DNA from: Salinivenus iranica
GTDB lineage: Bacteria > Bacteroidota > Rhodothermia > Rhodothermales > Salinibacteraceae
DNA length: 42,600 bases
NCBI GenBank assembly: GCA_002894665.1
Contig: NCRB01000048.1
Location: forward strand, 1 to 42,600
Reading direction: 5' to 3'
The translations under genes were made by a program, and so were the position numbers. Below the pieces are notes generated by a model that worked only from the letters and a program-made list of their open reading frames with translations, was not told the origin of the DNA and made no database searches. Below, in pieces: positions 1 through 10,300 of this stretch. Positions within the stretch are counted from its first letter, which is position 1. Each line of letters opens with the position of its first letter.

Positions 1-336
1 CGAAAACGGCCTGTTTCCGCCCCCACTCTCGGCGAACGAAGAGGTCGGTAGATCCGACGCCCCATTGCAATCCACAAACTGAAGATTGATTGCACTTAGG
101 GTCGTCACACTGAACTTGACTCAGAGCCCATCCGACGATTGACGGTGCCTCTACCGACGGTCAGATGGGCTCCACACGAGCGAAGCGCTGGGAGCGAGAG
201 CGACCGAGTAGTCACCGGGCTGCGCGGTGACCGCAGGGAACGAGTGCTCCTTGGGTGTGACTGATGCAATAGATCAAGTCTGGAGCGACACGGTTCAGCT
301 TTTTGAATTCCATATTTCAGGTTTTGATAGGGGGGC
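1..336. other. Intergenic region with repeats, no gene seen
   Basis: I see no credible coding sequence here. The stretch holds an inverted repeat GAGCCCATC / GATGGGCTC (124-132 and 164-172). It also holds a perfect 7-bp hairpin GTCACCG / CGGTGAC (211-217 and 225-231) and a copy of a dispersed repeat at 187-225 that recurs at 22684-22721. ATTGCA...GTCACAC at 89-110 is loosely mirrored by GTGTGAC...TGCAAT at 255-270, so 89-270 might be a small non-autonomous element. That reading is weak. Confidence 0.5.
187..225 (+). repeat. Dispersed intergenic repeat, copy 1
   Basis: A 39-base sequence beginning GCTGGGAGCGA and containing AGCGACCGA, TAGTCACCGGG and CTGCGC. It matches the reverse complement of 22684-22721 with one indel and one substitution. 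A weaker relative lies at about 21789-21820. All three copies are outside genes. The motif resembles the short GGGAGCGAAGCGACCGA-type palindromic repeats common between bacterial genes; the family name is not known to me. Confidence 0.75.
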
Positions 337-804
337 TTACTCGTCCGTCACGGTTTCAAAGATCTGCCGCATTTCCCTGCGGAGGGCCTCTGGAGGCGTG
401 GCCCGCGTGTCGCCGACCCGGAGGGCGACGGTGGAGGTCTGGGCCATCAGGAGAAACGCTTCTTGTCCAAAGTAGACCGAGGTCGGCCCGACCTCATCGT
501 CCGCGGGGCGCTGGACCTCCAGGATCGGCAGGGAGTCGCCGTCTTGCAGAAGCTGGATGGGCGACTGCTCGTCGGCGCCGATGAGGCGCAGGCCCCAGCG
601 GGTCGTGTCCGGCGCCGAAATCCCAAAGGCGCGCGCCGAGAGCCCGTCTGCCAGCATGTGCGGCTCGGCCGTGAGGGTGGTGGTTTCGCCGCTCCCGGGC
701 CCCTCGACGGTGGTTACGTTTCCGGACTGAGCCACTGCGGGGAGGGCGCCGAACAGAAACCACAGAAGTCCGGGCAGCGCGAGGAGGACGAGTCGGGGAC
801 GCAT
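337..804 (-). CDS. Secreted hypothetical protein
   Basis: Encodes 155 residues. A clear Sec signal peptide (MRPRLVLLALPGLLWFLFGA, cleavage near AVAQ-SG at about residue 26) precedes a small acidic domain rich in beta strands. There is no lipobox, so it is predicted to be soluble in the periplasm or exported. I recognise no catalytic motif or family. The start at 804 was chosen because the signal peptide begins there; the same frame stays open far upstream only because of the high G+C content. It is divergent from pgeF, and the 165 bases between the two starts would hold both promoters. Confidence 0.7.
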   Translation of the reverse strand: MRPRLVLLALPGLLWFLFGALPAVAQSGNVTTVEGPGSGETTTLTAEPHMLADGLSARAFGISAPDTTRWGLRLIGADEQSPIQLLQDGDSLPILEVQRPADDEVGPTSVYFGQEAFLLMAQTSTVALRVGDTRATPPEALRREMRQIFETVTDE

Positions 805-969
805 GGCGGGATCGCTGTTGAGAAGAAGGCAACAGGTGCAGGGTATAGACGCATGGCGGGGCCGGGCGTTCGCTTTCGTGGTCCGAGGCCGGGCGGGGGA
901 GGCGGCGAACCATTGGGTTGGGGCTCGCGGTAGATCTAGTGTCTGCCGTTCGATTTTCCGTCTCCCCCA

Positions 970-1737
970 ATGCCGCCCACGCCCGCTCACACTCGCGCGC
1001 CGGTTCTCCGTCCCGCGATCTTTTCCGACATGCCCACCGTCACCGCCGGGATTAGCACGCGGCGCGGCGGGGTCAGCGGGCCGCCGTACGACACGCTCAA
1101 CGTGGGGCGTCACGTGGGCGACGACCCTGTGAGTGTGGAAGAGAACCGGCGGCGGTTCTGCGCGGCCCTCGACACGGATCCCGCCTGGCTCGTAACGGCC
1201 GGACAGGTGCACGGGGCTACGGTCCGGGCGGTGGAGGCGCCCCGCCACGAGCCGTTCTGCGACGGGCTGGTGAGCACCACCCCGCGGCTGCTGCTTGCGA
1301 TTGCGGTGGCCGACTGTGCGCCGGTCCTGCTGGCCGACCCTGCCGCGGGGGTCGTTGGGGCGTGCCACGCCGGGTGGCGCGGCGCGGTGGCCGGCATTGC
1401 CGCCCGCACGGTCCGAGCGATGGCGGAGCATGGCGCCCGCCCGGACGCTCTCCGGGCGCACGTGGGGCCGTGCCTCTCCCGGGAGGCGTTCGAGGTGGGG
1501 CCCGAGGTGGCCGCCCAGTTCGACGCGGCGGTGGTGCACCGTCGCGAGGCGTGGCCCCGGCCGCACGTCGACCTGAAGGCGGCGCTGTGCCGTCAGCTGC
1601 GCGACGCCGGCCTCGCGGACGATCACATTGAGGCGTCCGACCATTGCACGCTCCGGGAGGACGACACCTTCTTTTCGCATCGGGGGTCGGGAGGGACGAC
1701 GGGGCGCATGTTCGGGGCCATCGTCCTGCGTCTGTGA
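970..1737 (+). CDS. pgeF: Multicopper-oxidase-like (YfiH) purine nucleoside phosphorylase
   Basis: Encodes 255 residues, the usual size for the YfiH/DUF152 (Cu-oxidase_4) family. Members were first called laccases and are now known as zinc-dependent purine nucleoside phosphorylases/adenosine deaminases, also named PgeF for peptidoglycan editing. The conserved zinc ligands are visible: His81 in QVHG, Cys116 in ADCAPVLL and His133 in ACHAGWRG. The C-terminal FFSHR motif is also present. The protein is cytoplasmic, with no signal peptide. An internal ATG at 1030 would remove a poorly conserved 20-residue leader and is an alternative start. It lies 51 bases before the YheT-like hydrolase on the same strand, so the two probably form an operon. 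Confidence 0.9.
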   Translation: MPPTPAHTRAPVLRPAIFSDMPTVTAGISTRRGGVSGPPYDTLNVGRHVGDDPVSVEENRRRFCAALDTDPAWLVTAGQVHGATVRAVEAPRHEPFCDGLVSTTPRLLLAIAVADCAPVLLADPAAGVVGACHAGWRGAVAGIAARTVRAMAEHGARPDALRAHVGPCLSREAFEVGPEVAAQFDAAVVHRREAWPRPHVDLKAALCRQLRDAGLADDHIEASDHCTLREDDTFFSHRGSGGTTGRMFGAIVLRL

Positions 1738-1788
1738 CGCGTCCCCCGACCGCATCCGCTGTCTCTCTGCGCTTCTCCGCCCCACCTC

Positions 1789-2775
1789 GTGCCCGTTGTC
1801 GATTCGACCTACACGCCGCCCCCCTTCCTGTCCGGCGGCCACCTCCAGACCCTGTTCCCCTCGGTGGCCCGTCGGGTCGATTTTGCGTACGACCGCCGCG
1901 AGCGCATCGAGACGCCGGACGGGGACTTTCTGGAGCTCCACTGGGCCGGGCCGCGGTCCCCGGAGGGGCCAAACCGCAACAGCGAGCGCGTGGCCGTGCT
2001 CACCCACGGGCTGGAGGGCAGCGTCGACCGTCAGTACATGCGCGGCATGGCACGGGCGCTGGTCCGTCGCGGCTGGACCGTGTGCGCCTGGAACCTGCGC
2101 GGCTGCGGGGAGGCGATGAACCGGCGCCCCATCACCTATCACAGCGGCAAGACGGGGGATCTGGCCACGGTGGTGAGGCATGTTCGGGGGCGGGGCTACG
2201 ACGACGTGTCGCTGGTCGGCTTTAGCCTCGGGGGCAACCTCACGCTCAAGTACCTTGGCGAACGCGGCGCACGGGCGGCCGATCTGCGGGGGGCGGTGGC
2301 GTTTTCGGTGCCGGTCGACCTGGAGGCGGCGTCGCACCGGATTGCGCACTGGACGAACCGGCACTACACGGCGTATTTTCTGCGCTCGCTTCGGGAGAAG
2401 ATCCGGGTGAAGGCGGACCAGCACCCCGGGGTGGTGCGGACCGACGCCCTGGCGCACGTGCGCACGCTTCGCGACTTCGACGATGCGTACACGGCGCCGC
2501 TCAATGGCTTTCGCACCGCGGACACGTACTACCGCCGTGCCAGCAGCAAGCCGCTCCTGTCAGAGATCGCCGTGCCCACGCTGCTGGTGAATGCCGCGAA
2601 CGATCCCTTCCTCGCCGACGCCTGCTACCCGTGGGCCGCGGCGCGGGGGCATCGCCACGTGTCGTTGGAGGTGCCGGCGAGCGGAGGGCACGTGGGGTTC
2701 GTGTCGTTTCGGGGCGAGGCGTACTGGTCCGAGCGCCGGGCGGCGTCCTTCCTGGCCGCACAGTCGGGGGCGTGA
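1789..2775 (+). CDS. YheT-family alpha/beta hydrolase
   Basis: Encodes 328 residues. The N-terminal FLSGGHLQTLFPS is the signature of the YheT/ABHD1-3 family of esterase-like hydrolases. The catalytic triad can be placed: nucleophile Ser146 in GFSLGGN, Asp272 in NAANDPF and His301 in SGGHVGF. An oxyanion region LTHGLEGS is present. No signal peptide is seen, so the protein is cytoplasmic or peripheral. The physiological substrate is unknown; family members act on medium- and short-chain esters. The start is GTG at 1789, chosen because the family motif begins only about 13 residues later and no in-frame ATG precedes it. The gene converges on the HAD gene with a 7-base gap. Confidence 0.85.
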   Translation: MPVVDSTYTPPPFLSGGHLQTLFPSVARRVDFAYDRRERIETPDGDFLELHWAGPRSPEGPNRNSERVAVLTHGLEGSVDRQYMRGMARALVRRGWTVCAWNLRGCGEAMNRRPITYHSGKTGDLATVVRHVRGRGYDDVSLVGFSLGGNLTLKYLGERGARAADLRGAVAFSVPVDLEAASHRIAHWTNRHYTAYFLRSLREKIRVKADQHPGVVRTDALAHVRTLRDFDDAYTAPLNGFRTADTYYRRASSKPLLSEIAVPTLLVNAANDPFLADACYPWAAARGHRHVSLEVPASGGHVGFVSFRGEAYWSERRAASFLAAQSGA

Positions 2776-2782
2776 GGCGCCG

Positions 2783-3448
2783 CTAGGCGCGGGCCGCCGA
2801 CCAGCGGACGTGGAGGGGCGCGTCGTCGTTGGGGCCTTCCTCAATGTGCACGTCGGACAGGCGGTCGAGCACCGCGGTGGCGTCGTCCAGCGCCTCGGGC
2901 GGGCTGTGGGACGCAATCCCGAGCACCGCGGCGCCGGCCCGCCGCGCCGACTCGATGCCGGCGGGGGCGTCCTCGAACACGAGGCAGTGCTCCGGGGGAA
3001 GTCCCAGGCGCTCGGCGGCCAGTTGGTACGAGTCGGGGGCGGGCTTGCCGTACGCGACGTCGTCGGCCGTCACGAGGGTGTCGGGCATGGGCAGGCCGGT
3101 GGCCTGCAGGCGGCCCGTGGCCGTGGCGCGGCGCCCACTCGTGGCAATCGTCCACCGTCGGTCCGGCAGGGCGGACAGGAGAGCCTCCGCGCCCGCAAAG
3201 GCCCGAAGCGCCCCGTCTTCCGGCGCGGCCAGCCGGTCCATGCGATCCATTTCCTCCTGCAGGTCCAGGTGCGGCGCCACGGCCTCAATCACCTCCGCCA
3301 TGGGGCGTCCGTGGTAGACGGCCTGGACCTCCTCAAACGGGATGTCGTGGTGGGCGGCCCACCGCTGCCAGCGCTGGCGAATGGCGGCCTGGGAATCGAT
3401 CAGAACACCGTCCAGGTCGAAGAGGACGGCGTGGCAGGAAAGCGACAT
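2783..3448 (-). CDS. HAD-superfamily hydrolase, beta-phosphoglucomutase-like
   Basis: Encodes 221 residues with all HAD motifs: motif I FDLDGVL with nucleophile Asp11 and acid/base Asp13, motif II ATSG (Ser104), motif III Lys135 in YGKPAPDSY, and motif IV FEDAPAGI. The helical cap between motifs I and II and the FEDAPAGI signature place it in subfamily IA. That subfamily contains sugar-phosphate phosphatases (YfbT, 2-deoxyglucose-6-phosphatase) and beta-phosphoglucomutase, so the substrate cannot be read from sequence. It is cytoplasmic. The gene lies 37 bases after recJ on the same strand and is probably cotranscribed with it. Confidence 0.88.
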   Translation of the reverse strand: MSLSCHAVLFDLDGVLIDSQAAIRQRWQRWAAHHDIPFEEVQAVYHGRPMAEVIEAVAPHLDLQEEMDRMDRLAAPEDGALRAFAGAEALLSALPDRRWTIATSGRRATATGRLQATGLPMPDTLVTADDVAYGKPAPDSYQLAAERLGLPPEHCLVFEDAPAGIESARRAGAAVLGIASHSPPEALDDATAVLDRLSDVHIEEGPNDDAPLHVRWSAARA

Positions 3449-3485
3449 GGGCGAGACCGGGTGGGGAAGGAGCAGGGGCGAGGCG

Positions 3486-5243
3486 TTATTCGGATTCGAG
3501 GCGCAGGTCGCGCGCCTTCAGTTGGAGCGTGGTGCGCCCGTTCCACGTGTTGTCCTCCAGCGAGAACAGGAGCTCCAGCGGCTGGCCCTCGCGCTGGCTC
3601 TCCTTTAGGACGGAGAGCTTTTCGCCCATGTTGAACCCGATCACGTCGAAGGGGCGGGCGTCGGGCTGGTCGCGGTGGCGCACCTTGAACTTAAGGTGCT
3701 TGTCGTTCGACCCCACGGTGCGAGGGGAGCCGACCACCGCCAGCTCGCGGGCGTGAAAGACGGGCGTTGGGTTGGCGGGGCCAAACGGGCCGAACTGCCG
3801 CAGCACGGCCCAGAACCGGTCGTCGATGGTGCCGATGACGCTCAGGTCAATCTCAGCGTCCACCTTGAGGGAGGGGCGCAGGAGCTCGGGCGTCACGCGC
3901 TCGCCCACCGCGGCGTCGAACCGGTCGCGGAAGGCGTCGATCTGGTTCTCGGTCAGCGACAGGCCGGCCGCGTGGTCGTGCCCGCCGAACTGGGTGAGCA
4001 CGTCTTCGCAGTCGGCGAGCGCGTTGTAAATGTTGATGCCCTCGATCGAGCGGGCGGAGCCTTTGATCTCGTCGCCGTTGCGGGTGAGCATGATCGTGGG
4101 CTTGTGGAACCGCTCCACGATGCTGGAGGCCACGATGCCGATGACGCCGAGGTGCCAGTTCGGATCGTAGAGCACGAGGGCGTGCGGGCTGCGCGAGGTG
4201 ATCTGACGCTCGGCCTTCTCCACGGCGGCCTCCTCGGTGGCGTCGTCCAGTTCGCGCCGCTCGCGGTTGAGCGACTCCAGCTCGGCGGCCAGGGGCTCGG
4301 CGGTCGCGTAGTCGTCGCTCAGGAGCAGCTCGACGGCGGTCGAGGCATGGGCCATGCGCCCGGCCGCGTTGATGCGGGGCCCAATCGTAAAGACGATTTT
4401 GCCGGTGGAGGTTATGTCGGGCAGGTCGAGGCCGGCGGCGTCGGCGAGGGCTCGGAAGCCGGGGCGGTCGGTCTGTTGGAGGGCCCGGAGTCCCTCGGCC
4501 ATCAGGATGCGGTTTTCGCCTTCGAGCGGCACGATGTCGCTGGCGGTGGCGACGCCCAGGAGGTCGAGGTAGTCGAAGGCCGCGGCAGGGTCCTCGTCGC
4601 GCCGGGCGAGGGTGGCCTGCACGAGTTTGAAGCCAAGGCCACATCCGGTGAGCTCCGTAAAGGGGTAGTCGTCATCCTCCCGCTTCGGATCGACCACGGC
4701 CAGGGCTCCGGGCAGTGTGTCCTTGGGCGTGTGGTGGTCGCAGATGATGAGGTCGAGCCCCTGCTCGCGGGCGTATTCGGCTTCCTCGTGGGCCGTAATG
4801 CCGCAGTCGAGAGCCACCACAAGCCCGGCGCCCCGCTCCTGAGCGGCATTAAGACCGCGCTTGCAGAGCCCGTATCCGTCCTCGTAGCGGTCCGGGATGA
4901 AGAACGAAGCATTGACGCCGCGGCGCCGGAGGAAGTCGGTGAGGAGCGTCGCCGCGGTGGTCCCGTCCACGTCGTAGTCGCCATACACGAGAACCGGCTC
5001 GCCCGTGTCGATGGCGCGGGCCAGGCGGTCGGCGGCCGTGGGCATGTCGGCCATGCCGAGCGGATCGTGCAGGTCGGCCCGGTCGGCCCGGAAGAAGTGG
5101 CGGGCGTCGTCGAGATCGGTGATGCCGCGCAGGGCGAGGCTGCGGGCCAGCGGATGCGGAAGGTCGTTGAGCGCCTCCTGAAGGTGGCGGGTGTGTTCGG
5201 GGTCGTCGGGGCCGCGGGGAATCCAGCGGTAGGTCATCGACAT
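3486..5243 (-). CDS. recJ: Single-stranded-DNA-specific exonuclease RecJ
   Basis: Encodes 585 residues, the normal RecJ length. RecJ is a 5'-3' single-strand exonuclease used in recombination repair and mismatch excision. DHH-superfamily motifs appear in order: VYGDYDVDGTTA, VALDCGITAHEE, DLIICDHHTPKD and VVDPKR. They are followed by the DHHA1-region signatures GPRINAAGRMAHAS and FGGHDHAAGLSL, then the C-terminal OB-type domain. The ATG at 5243 (or 5237) is preferred over an upstream GTG-type extension to 5291, because the RecJ-like start of W-I-P-R follows it closely. Divergent from rho across a 511-base intergenic region. Confidence 0.93.
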   Translation of the reverse strand: MSMTYRWIPRGPDDPEHTRHLQEALNDLPHPLARSLALRGITDLDDARHFFRADRADLHDPLGMADMPTAADRLARAIDTGEPVLVYGDYDVDGTTAATLLTDFLRRRGVNASFFIPDRYEDGYGLCKRGLNAAQERGAGLVVALDCGITAHEEAEYAREQGLDLIICDHHTPKDTLPGALAVVDPKREDDDYPFTELTGCGLGFKLVQATLARRDEDPAAAFDYLDLLGVATASDIVPLEGENRILMAEGLRALQQTDRPGFRALADAAGLDLPDITSTGKIVFTIGPRINAAGRMAHASTAVELLLSDDYATAEPLAAELESLNRERRELDDATEEAAVEKAERQITSRSPHALVLYDPNWHLGVIGIVASSIVERFHKPTIMLTRNGDEIKGSARSIEGINIYNALADCEDVLTQFGGHDHAAGLSLTENQIDAFRDRFDAAVGERVTPELLRPSLKVDAEIDLSVIGTIDDRFWAVLRQFGPFGPANPTPVFHARELAVVGSPRTVGSNDKHLKFKVRHRDQPDARPFDVIGFNMGEKLSVLKESQREGQPLELLFSLEDNTWNGRTTLQLKARDLRLESE

Positions 5244-5408
5244 GAAGCGGATGGGCGGAACGGCGAACAGAACGGACGAGACGACACTCATACTCTCCCC
5301 GCACGCCGAACGTTGCGTTGCGCGGCGGCGTTTCTCGGGGGCGGGGGGAGGCTGTGGGGGCGGAGATGCGCGGTGGACACGAGGTGCGGATCATCCGGCG
5401 AGCCCACT

Positions 5409-5423
5409 TGTTACATCCGTCCC
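5409..5423 (+). promoter_or_regulatory. Shared intergenic box TGTTACA-N3-GTCCC (copy 1)
   Basis: TGTTACA, three bases, then GTCCC. The same arrangement occurs at 20655-20669 upstream of the first secreted paralogue, and similar pieces in a different order occur at 34827-34838. All are in leader or promoter regions. Function unknown; it was noticed by eye, so chance is possible. Confidence 0.25.
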
Positions 5424-5539
5424 GCTTTTTCTAAAGCGACCATTGTCTCATAGATCTTTGATTCCAGCCCGCCGTTCAGGGCCGTCGCGCGATCGCTCTT
5501 CGGGTGCGCTCCCCACCCCTTCCCGAAGCCCTAGACGCG

Positions 5540-5554
5540 CCGCACTGAGTGCGG
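5540..5554. promoter_or_regulatory. Perfect palindrome in the rho leader
   Basis: CCGCACT and AGTGCGG flank a single G. It could be an operator for a dimeric regulator, or part of a leader RNA structure about 200 bases before the rho start codon. There is no direct evidence of which protein, if any, binds. Confidence 0.3.
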
Positions 5555-5754
5555 AGAATGAGCACTATGCTTCAGATCGACGTCGCTCCGTTCGCGTCTG
5601 GGGAGGGACCCCGGCCGGGGCGACGGTCGGAGAAACGGTGGAGTGGACTCTTTTTGTCATCGCCGAACGGGAGGTCCTTGACGCATGTGCTCGCCTGGGC
5701 ATGTGCCCCACGCTTGCGACTCCGGACGGCACGGACTGACTTCTTCGTCTACGT

Positions 5755-7197
5755 ATGAAAATTTCTACGCTACAAGAAAAAAAGCTCGACGAGCTCCGCG
5801 ACATTGCCCGCGAGCTGGATCTTTCGAACTACTCCCAGCTGCGAAAGCAAGACCTGATCTATCGCATCTTGGAGGCGCAGGCGGAAGGAACGGCTGCCGG
5901 CGATCCGGAGACGGTTGAGGAGGCCGCCGACCAGACGAACGGGGCGGAGGGGACGGCCGACGCTGCGACCCGCCGGCCCGACAATGGGACCGATGCCGCA
6001 GACGATGTCGCGTCCGACGACGAGGGCGAGGCCTCTGGAAAGCCCGACTACATGCGTCGGTACGACCCGAATGAGACGCCGCTTCGCGGCATGATCGAGA
6101 AGACAGGTGTGCTGGAGATCCTCCCGGACGGGTATGGATTCCTCCGCTCCGACGAGTACAGCTACGAGTCGAGCCCCGACGACATCTACGTCTCGCCCTC
6201 CCAGATCAAGCGCTTTGGACTGGAGGAGGGCGACACCGTGCACGGCCGGGTGCGTCCGCCGAAGGAGGGGGAGAAGTTCTTTGCCCTCATCCAGGTCGAC
6301 GAGGTCAACGGCTGCGACCCGGAGGAGGTGGAGGACCGGCGCGACTTTGACTTTCTCACGCCCATCTTCCCTCGCGAGCGGCTGACCTTGGAGACGGAGC
6401 CGGACGAATTCGGACCGCGCATCCTCGATCTCTTTGCCCCGATTGGGAAGGGGCAGCGGGGCCTCATCGTCTCGCCGCCGAAGGCCGGGAAGACCGTTCT
6501 GCTCCAGAAGATTGCCCACGGCATTACCACCAACCACCCGGAGGCGCACCTGCTGGTGCTGCTCATCGACGAGCGACCGGAGGAGGTCACCGACATGGAC
6601 CGGCGGGTGGACGGGGAGGTGATTGCCTCTACGTTCGACAAGGACCCGGAGCGCCACGTGGAGGTGGCCGACACGGTGCTCCGCAAGGTGCGGCGCCTCG
6701 TGGAGTCGGGGCAGGACGTGTGTGTGCTGCTCGACTCGATTACGCGCCTGGCGCGGGCCCACAACGCGGTGACGCCGGGGCAGGGGCGCACCCTCAGCGG
6801 CGGCATCGAGGCCGGGGCGCTGCGCGGCCCCAAGCGCTTTTTCGGCGCGGCCCGCAACGTGGAGGAAGGGGGCTCACTCACCATTATCGGCACGGCCCTC
6901 GTCGATACGGGAAGCCGAATGGATGAGGTCATCTTTGAGGAGTTCAAGGGGACCGGCAACATGGAGCTCGTGCTGGATCGCGAGATGGCCGACCGGCGCG
7001 TGTTTCCCGCCATCGACCTCATCCGGTCCGGCACCCGTCGGGAGGAAGAGATTCTTTCGAAGCCGGTCCTCAAGCGCGTGTGGGTCATGCGCAAGATCCT
7101 GGCCGACATGGAGCCGATTGAGGCAATGGAGTTTCTCCTCGACAAAATGCGTGGGACCGAGAGCAACGACGAGTTCCTGGAGGAGATGAACTCGTAG
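5755..7197 (+). CDS. rho: Transcription termination factor Rho
   Basis: Encodes 480 residues. Rho is the hexameric RNA helicase that ends transcription of untranslated RNA. Domains in order: N-terminal Rho_N helical domain (residues 1-40, [20 protein letters not shown]), a low-complexity acidic insert (about 45-97), an RNA-binding cold-shock-like domain ([15 protein letters not shown] ... [15 protein letters not shown]), then the ATPase core. Walker A is SPPKAGKT (240-247) and Walker [10 protein letters not shown] (Asp327). The core also has the Q/R-loop region [13 protein letters not shown] and a normal C-terminus ([12 protein letters not shown]). The acidic insert is longer than in E. coli Rho (419 residues) and resembles the extended N-termini of several high-G+C or halophilic lineages. 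The ATG at 5755 follows the long leader; no Shine-Dalgarno is obvious. Confidence 0.97.
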   Translation: MKISTLQEKKLDELRDIARELDLSNYSQLRKQDLIYRILEAQAEGTAAGDPETVEEAADQTNGAEGTADAATRRPDNGTDAADDVASDDEGEASGKPDYMRRYDPNETPLRGMIEKTGVLEILPDGYGFLRSDEYSYESSPDDIYVSPSQIKRFGLEEGDTVHGRVRPPKEGEKFFALIQVDEVNGCDPEEVEDRRDFDFLTPIFPRERLTLETEPDEFGPRILDLFAPIGKGQRGLIVSPPKAGKTVLLQKIAHGITTNHPEAHLLVLLIDERPEEVTDMDRRVDGEVIASTFDKDPERHVEVADTVLRKVRRLVESGQDVCVLLDSITRLARAHNAVTPGQGRTLSGGIEAGALRGPKRFFGAARNVEEGGSLTIIGTALVDTGSRMDEVIFEEFKGTGNMELVLDREMADRRVFPAIDLIRSGTRREEEILSKPVLKRVWVMRKILADMEPIEAMEFLLDKMRGTESNDEFLEEMNS

Positions 7198-7357
7198 AAG
7201 GCACGGCCCCGTCGTTGTGCGGTCGTTGGGCGGTCGGGGCGCCGGTGGATGCGCGCCGCCAATGGGGCGATTGGAGTGGGTCCAATTAACGCAACCCATC
7301 CCGGCGGACTCGGTATGGAAGGCGTGCGTTCTCGATTGACTGCGCCTTCTGCCTGCC

Positions 7358-10300
7358 ATGATTCGCTACCTACTGTCGTTCTGTGTCCTTCTGTCGTTGC
7401 TTGTGCTGCCGACGGCGGCGCAAGACACCGATCCGTTCATGCGCCACCCGGCCGTGCATCCCGACGGCGACCGGGTGGCGTTCTCGTATCAAGGGGACCT
7501 CTGGATCGTGCCGACGAGCGGGGGGCGGGCCGAACGTCTCACCGTCCACGAGGCCTACGAGGGCGAGCCCCGCTGGCGCCCCGACGGCTCCCAGATCGCG
7601 TTTACGAGCGATCGCTACGGCAACGACGACCTGTACGTGATGGAGGCAGACGGCAGCACGCCGGAACGCCTCACGTACCACTCCACCGGCGATGCACTGG
7701 GCGGGTGGACGCCGGACGGCTCGCTTCTCTTTTCCACAGAGCGCACCTACGTCCAGGCCGAGTGGAGCAGCGAGATCTACGAGGTGTCCGCCGAGGGCGG
7801 CACGCCCGACCGGCGCCTCGATGCCGTGGGCCAGTCCCCCCGCATGTCCCCCGATGGCCGCTTCATTGCCCTTGAGCGGGGCTACAACGACCGCGGAAAG
7901 AAGGGCTACGAAGGGCCGGCCGACCGCGACGTGTGGGTCTACGACACCGAGAACGACACCTACACCCGAATCACGACCTACGAGGGGAACGACCACAGCC
8001 CCGTGTGGACCGGCCCGCGCACCCTCCTCTACATCAGCGAGCAGAGCGGCACCTACAACGTTCATCGACAGACGATCACGGATCAGGGGGCGACCGACGG
8101 AGCGGCGGAGGCCGTTACCTCGTTCGACGAACACGGGGCCCGTGCCCTCAGCGCGAGCAGCGATGGGAGCGTCATTGCCTTCGAACGGAAGGCTGACGTG
8201 TACGTGATCGAGAACGGCGGCGAGCCGCGCATGCTCGACGTCACGGTGCCGTCCGACTACCGGTTCAGCCCGACCGAGCAGATGGAGATGACCGACGGCC
8301 TGCGCGACTACGCGGTGTCGCCGGACGGGGAGCAGATTGCCCTCGTGCTGCGGGGAGAGCTCTTCCTTATGCAGAACGAACCCGACGCGCCCCGCACCAC
8401 GCGCCTCACCGAGCATGCGTACCGCGACCGCGACGTGGCGTGGACCAGCGATTCGACCCTCGTCTTTTCCTCCGACCGAAACGGGGGGCAGTACGACCTC
8501 TATCGCCTCTCCTCGGCCGATCCCGAGCACCCGGGCGACCTCTTCGATGCGCTGCAGCACGAGGTGACGCGCCTCACCGACACGCCCGAGGATGAGCGCG
8601 TCCTAGCGGTCGCCCCCGACCGCTCGCGCCTCGCGCTCCGCCGCGGCGCAATGACCGGCTACGGCGAGGGGCAGCTCCTCACCGCGAGCCTCTCCGCGGA
8701 CGGCCTTGCCGACGAGACCCTCCTCGCGGACGGCTGGAACGCCCCGACGGACGTTGCCTGGAGCCCCGACAGCGACTGGCTCGCCTACAGCCAGGAAAAC
8801 CTCAACTTCAACTCCGAGGTCTACGTGCAGCGCGCCGACGGCAGCGGCGAGCGGGTGAACGTAAGCCAGCACCCACGCGGCGACAGCGACCCGGTGTGGA
8901 GCCCCGACGGCTCGAAGCTCGGCTTTACGTCCGACCGCAGCGGCGGCGACAATGACATCTGGTTCGTCTGGCTTCAGGAGGAGGACTGGGAAAAGACCGA
9001 GCGCGACTGGGAGGCCCTGGACGACGACCAGGAGGAGGCGGCGGACGCCGAGGCCGAAAGCGAGGACCCCGTGGACGTTGAGATCGATCTGGAGAACATC
9101 CACGACCGCCTCGAACACCTCACCAACATGCCGGGCGGCGAGGGCGACCCCGTCATCGGCAAAGACGGCGACACGTTCTACTTCGTCGGCGGCCGCAGCC
9201 CGGGCCCGGCGGGGGCGGACTCGGACGTCGACCTCTACAGCATCCAGTGGGATGGATCGGAGCGCACCCGCCTCACAGAGCGCGACGTGAATCCCTACGG
9301 CCTCCGCCTGTCCCCGGACGCGTCGCAGCTTCTGTTCACCCACACCGGCGGCCGGCTTGCCCGCGTGCCCACCGCCAGCAAGGAGCTGGAGCGCCTTCCG
9401 TTTGCCGCGACCATGACCGTCAACCACGAGACGGAGCGCAAGCAGATCTTCGCCGAATTGGGCCGCACCCTTCAGCAGGGCTTCTACGACCCCGACTTCC
9501 ACGGCGACGATTGGAGCGCGCTGCGCGAGACCTACCGTCCCTGGGCCATGCAGGCCTCGACCACGGAGGACTTCCAGTACGTGGTGAACCTGATGCTCGG
9601 CGAGCTGAACGCCAGCCACATGGGCTACGGGGCGGGCGACCGGGCCGAGACGCAGGAGGAAGAGACCGGGCGCCTCGGCCTGGAGCTCGATCCGGTGGAC
9701 GCCGGGGTGGAGGTGCAGCGGGTGGTGCCCCGCTCGCCCGCCGACCGCGAGACCAGCACGCTCCGCGAGGGCGACGTCATCACCGCCGTAGACGGCCGGT
9801 CGGTGGCCGACGCGCCCAACTTCTACGCGCTTCTGGAAGGCACGGCGGACGAGAAGCTGCTCCTGTCCGTGACCGGCCCGGAGGGCGAGGAGCGCACCGT
9901 CCGCATCCGGCCCACCGACGACCTCGGGGAGGAGCTCTACCGCGAGTGGGTCGAGGAGCGAAAAGAGTTGGTTGAGGAGTACTCGAACGGCCGCCTCGGC
10001 TACATCCACGTCGAGGGCATGAACTGGGAGAGCTTCGAGCACTTTGAGCGCGAGCTCTACGCCAGCGGGCACGACAAAGAAGGGCTCGTGATTGACGTGC
10101 GGTACAACGGCGGCGGCTGGACGACCGACTACCTCATGACGGTGCTCAATGTGCGGCGCCACGCCTACACCGTGCCCCGCGGCGCCACCGACAGCCTCGA
10201 GCAGAACCACACGAAGTTCCGGGAGCACTACCCCTACGGCGAGCGCCTGCCCTACGCGGCCTGGACGAAGCCCACCGCCGCCCTGGCCAACGAGAACAGC

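Larger units (their letters stand above)
5244..5754. other. Divergent recJ/rho intergenic region
   Basis: This 511-base stretch has no convincing gene; the open frames in it are composition artefacts. It must hold the recJ promoter and a long rho leader. It contains a perfect 15-base palindrome at 5540-5554 (CCGCACT-G-AGTGCGG) and a perfect 12-base G+C palindrome at 5609-5620. The box TGTTACA-N3-GTCCC at 5409-5423 also occurs at 20655-20669. Long leaders are common at rho genes, which often regulate their own termination; whether that applies here is inference. Confidence 0.5.

Noticed and set aside
337-2457. A 706-residue leftward frame antisense to pgeF and the YheT-like gene
   Set aside because: The frame is open only because stop codons are rare at this G+C content; everything upstream of the signal peptide at 804 is antisense to two clear genes.
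3675-5453. A 592-residue rightward frame antisense to recJ
   Set aside because: Low-complexity Val/Gly/Glu translation with no motif, lying opposite the well-conserved RecJ sequence.
5609-5620. Palindrome CCCCGGCCGGGG as an operator
   Set aside because: Made only of G and C; such palindromes are expected by chance in this composition.
5242-5739. Rightward frame in the recJ/rho intergenic region
   Set aside because: No recognisable domain, Arg/Ser/Pro-rich, no plausible start context; better read as leader and promoter sequence.
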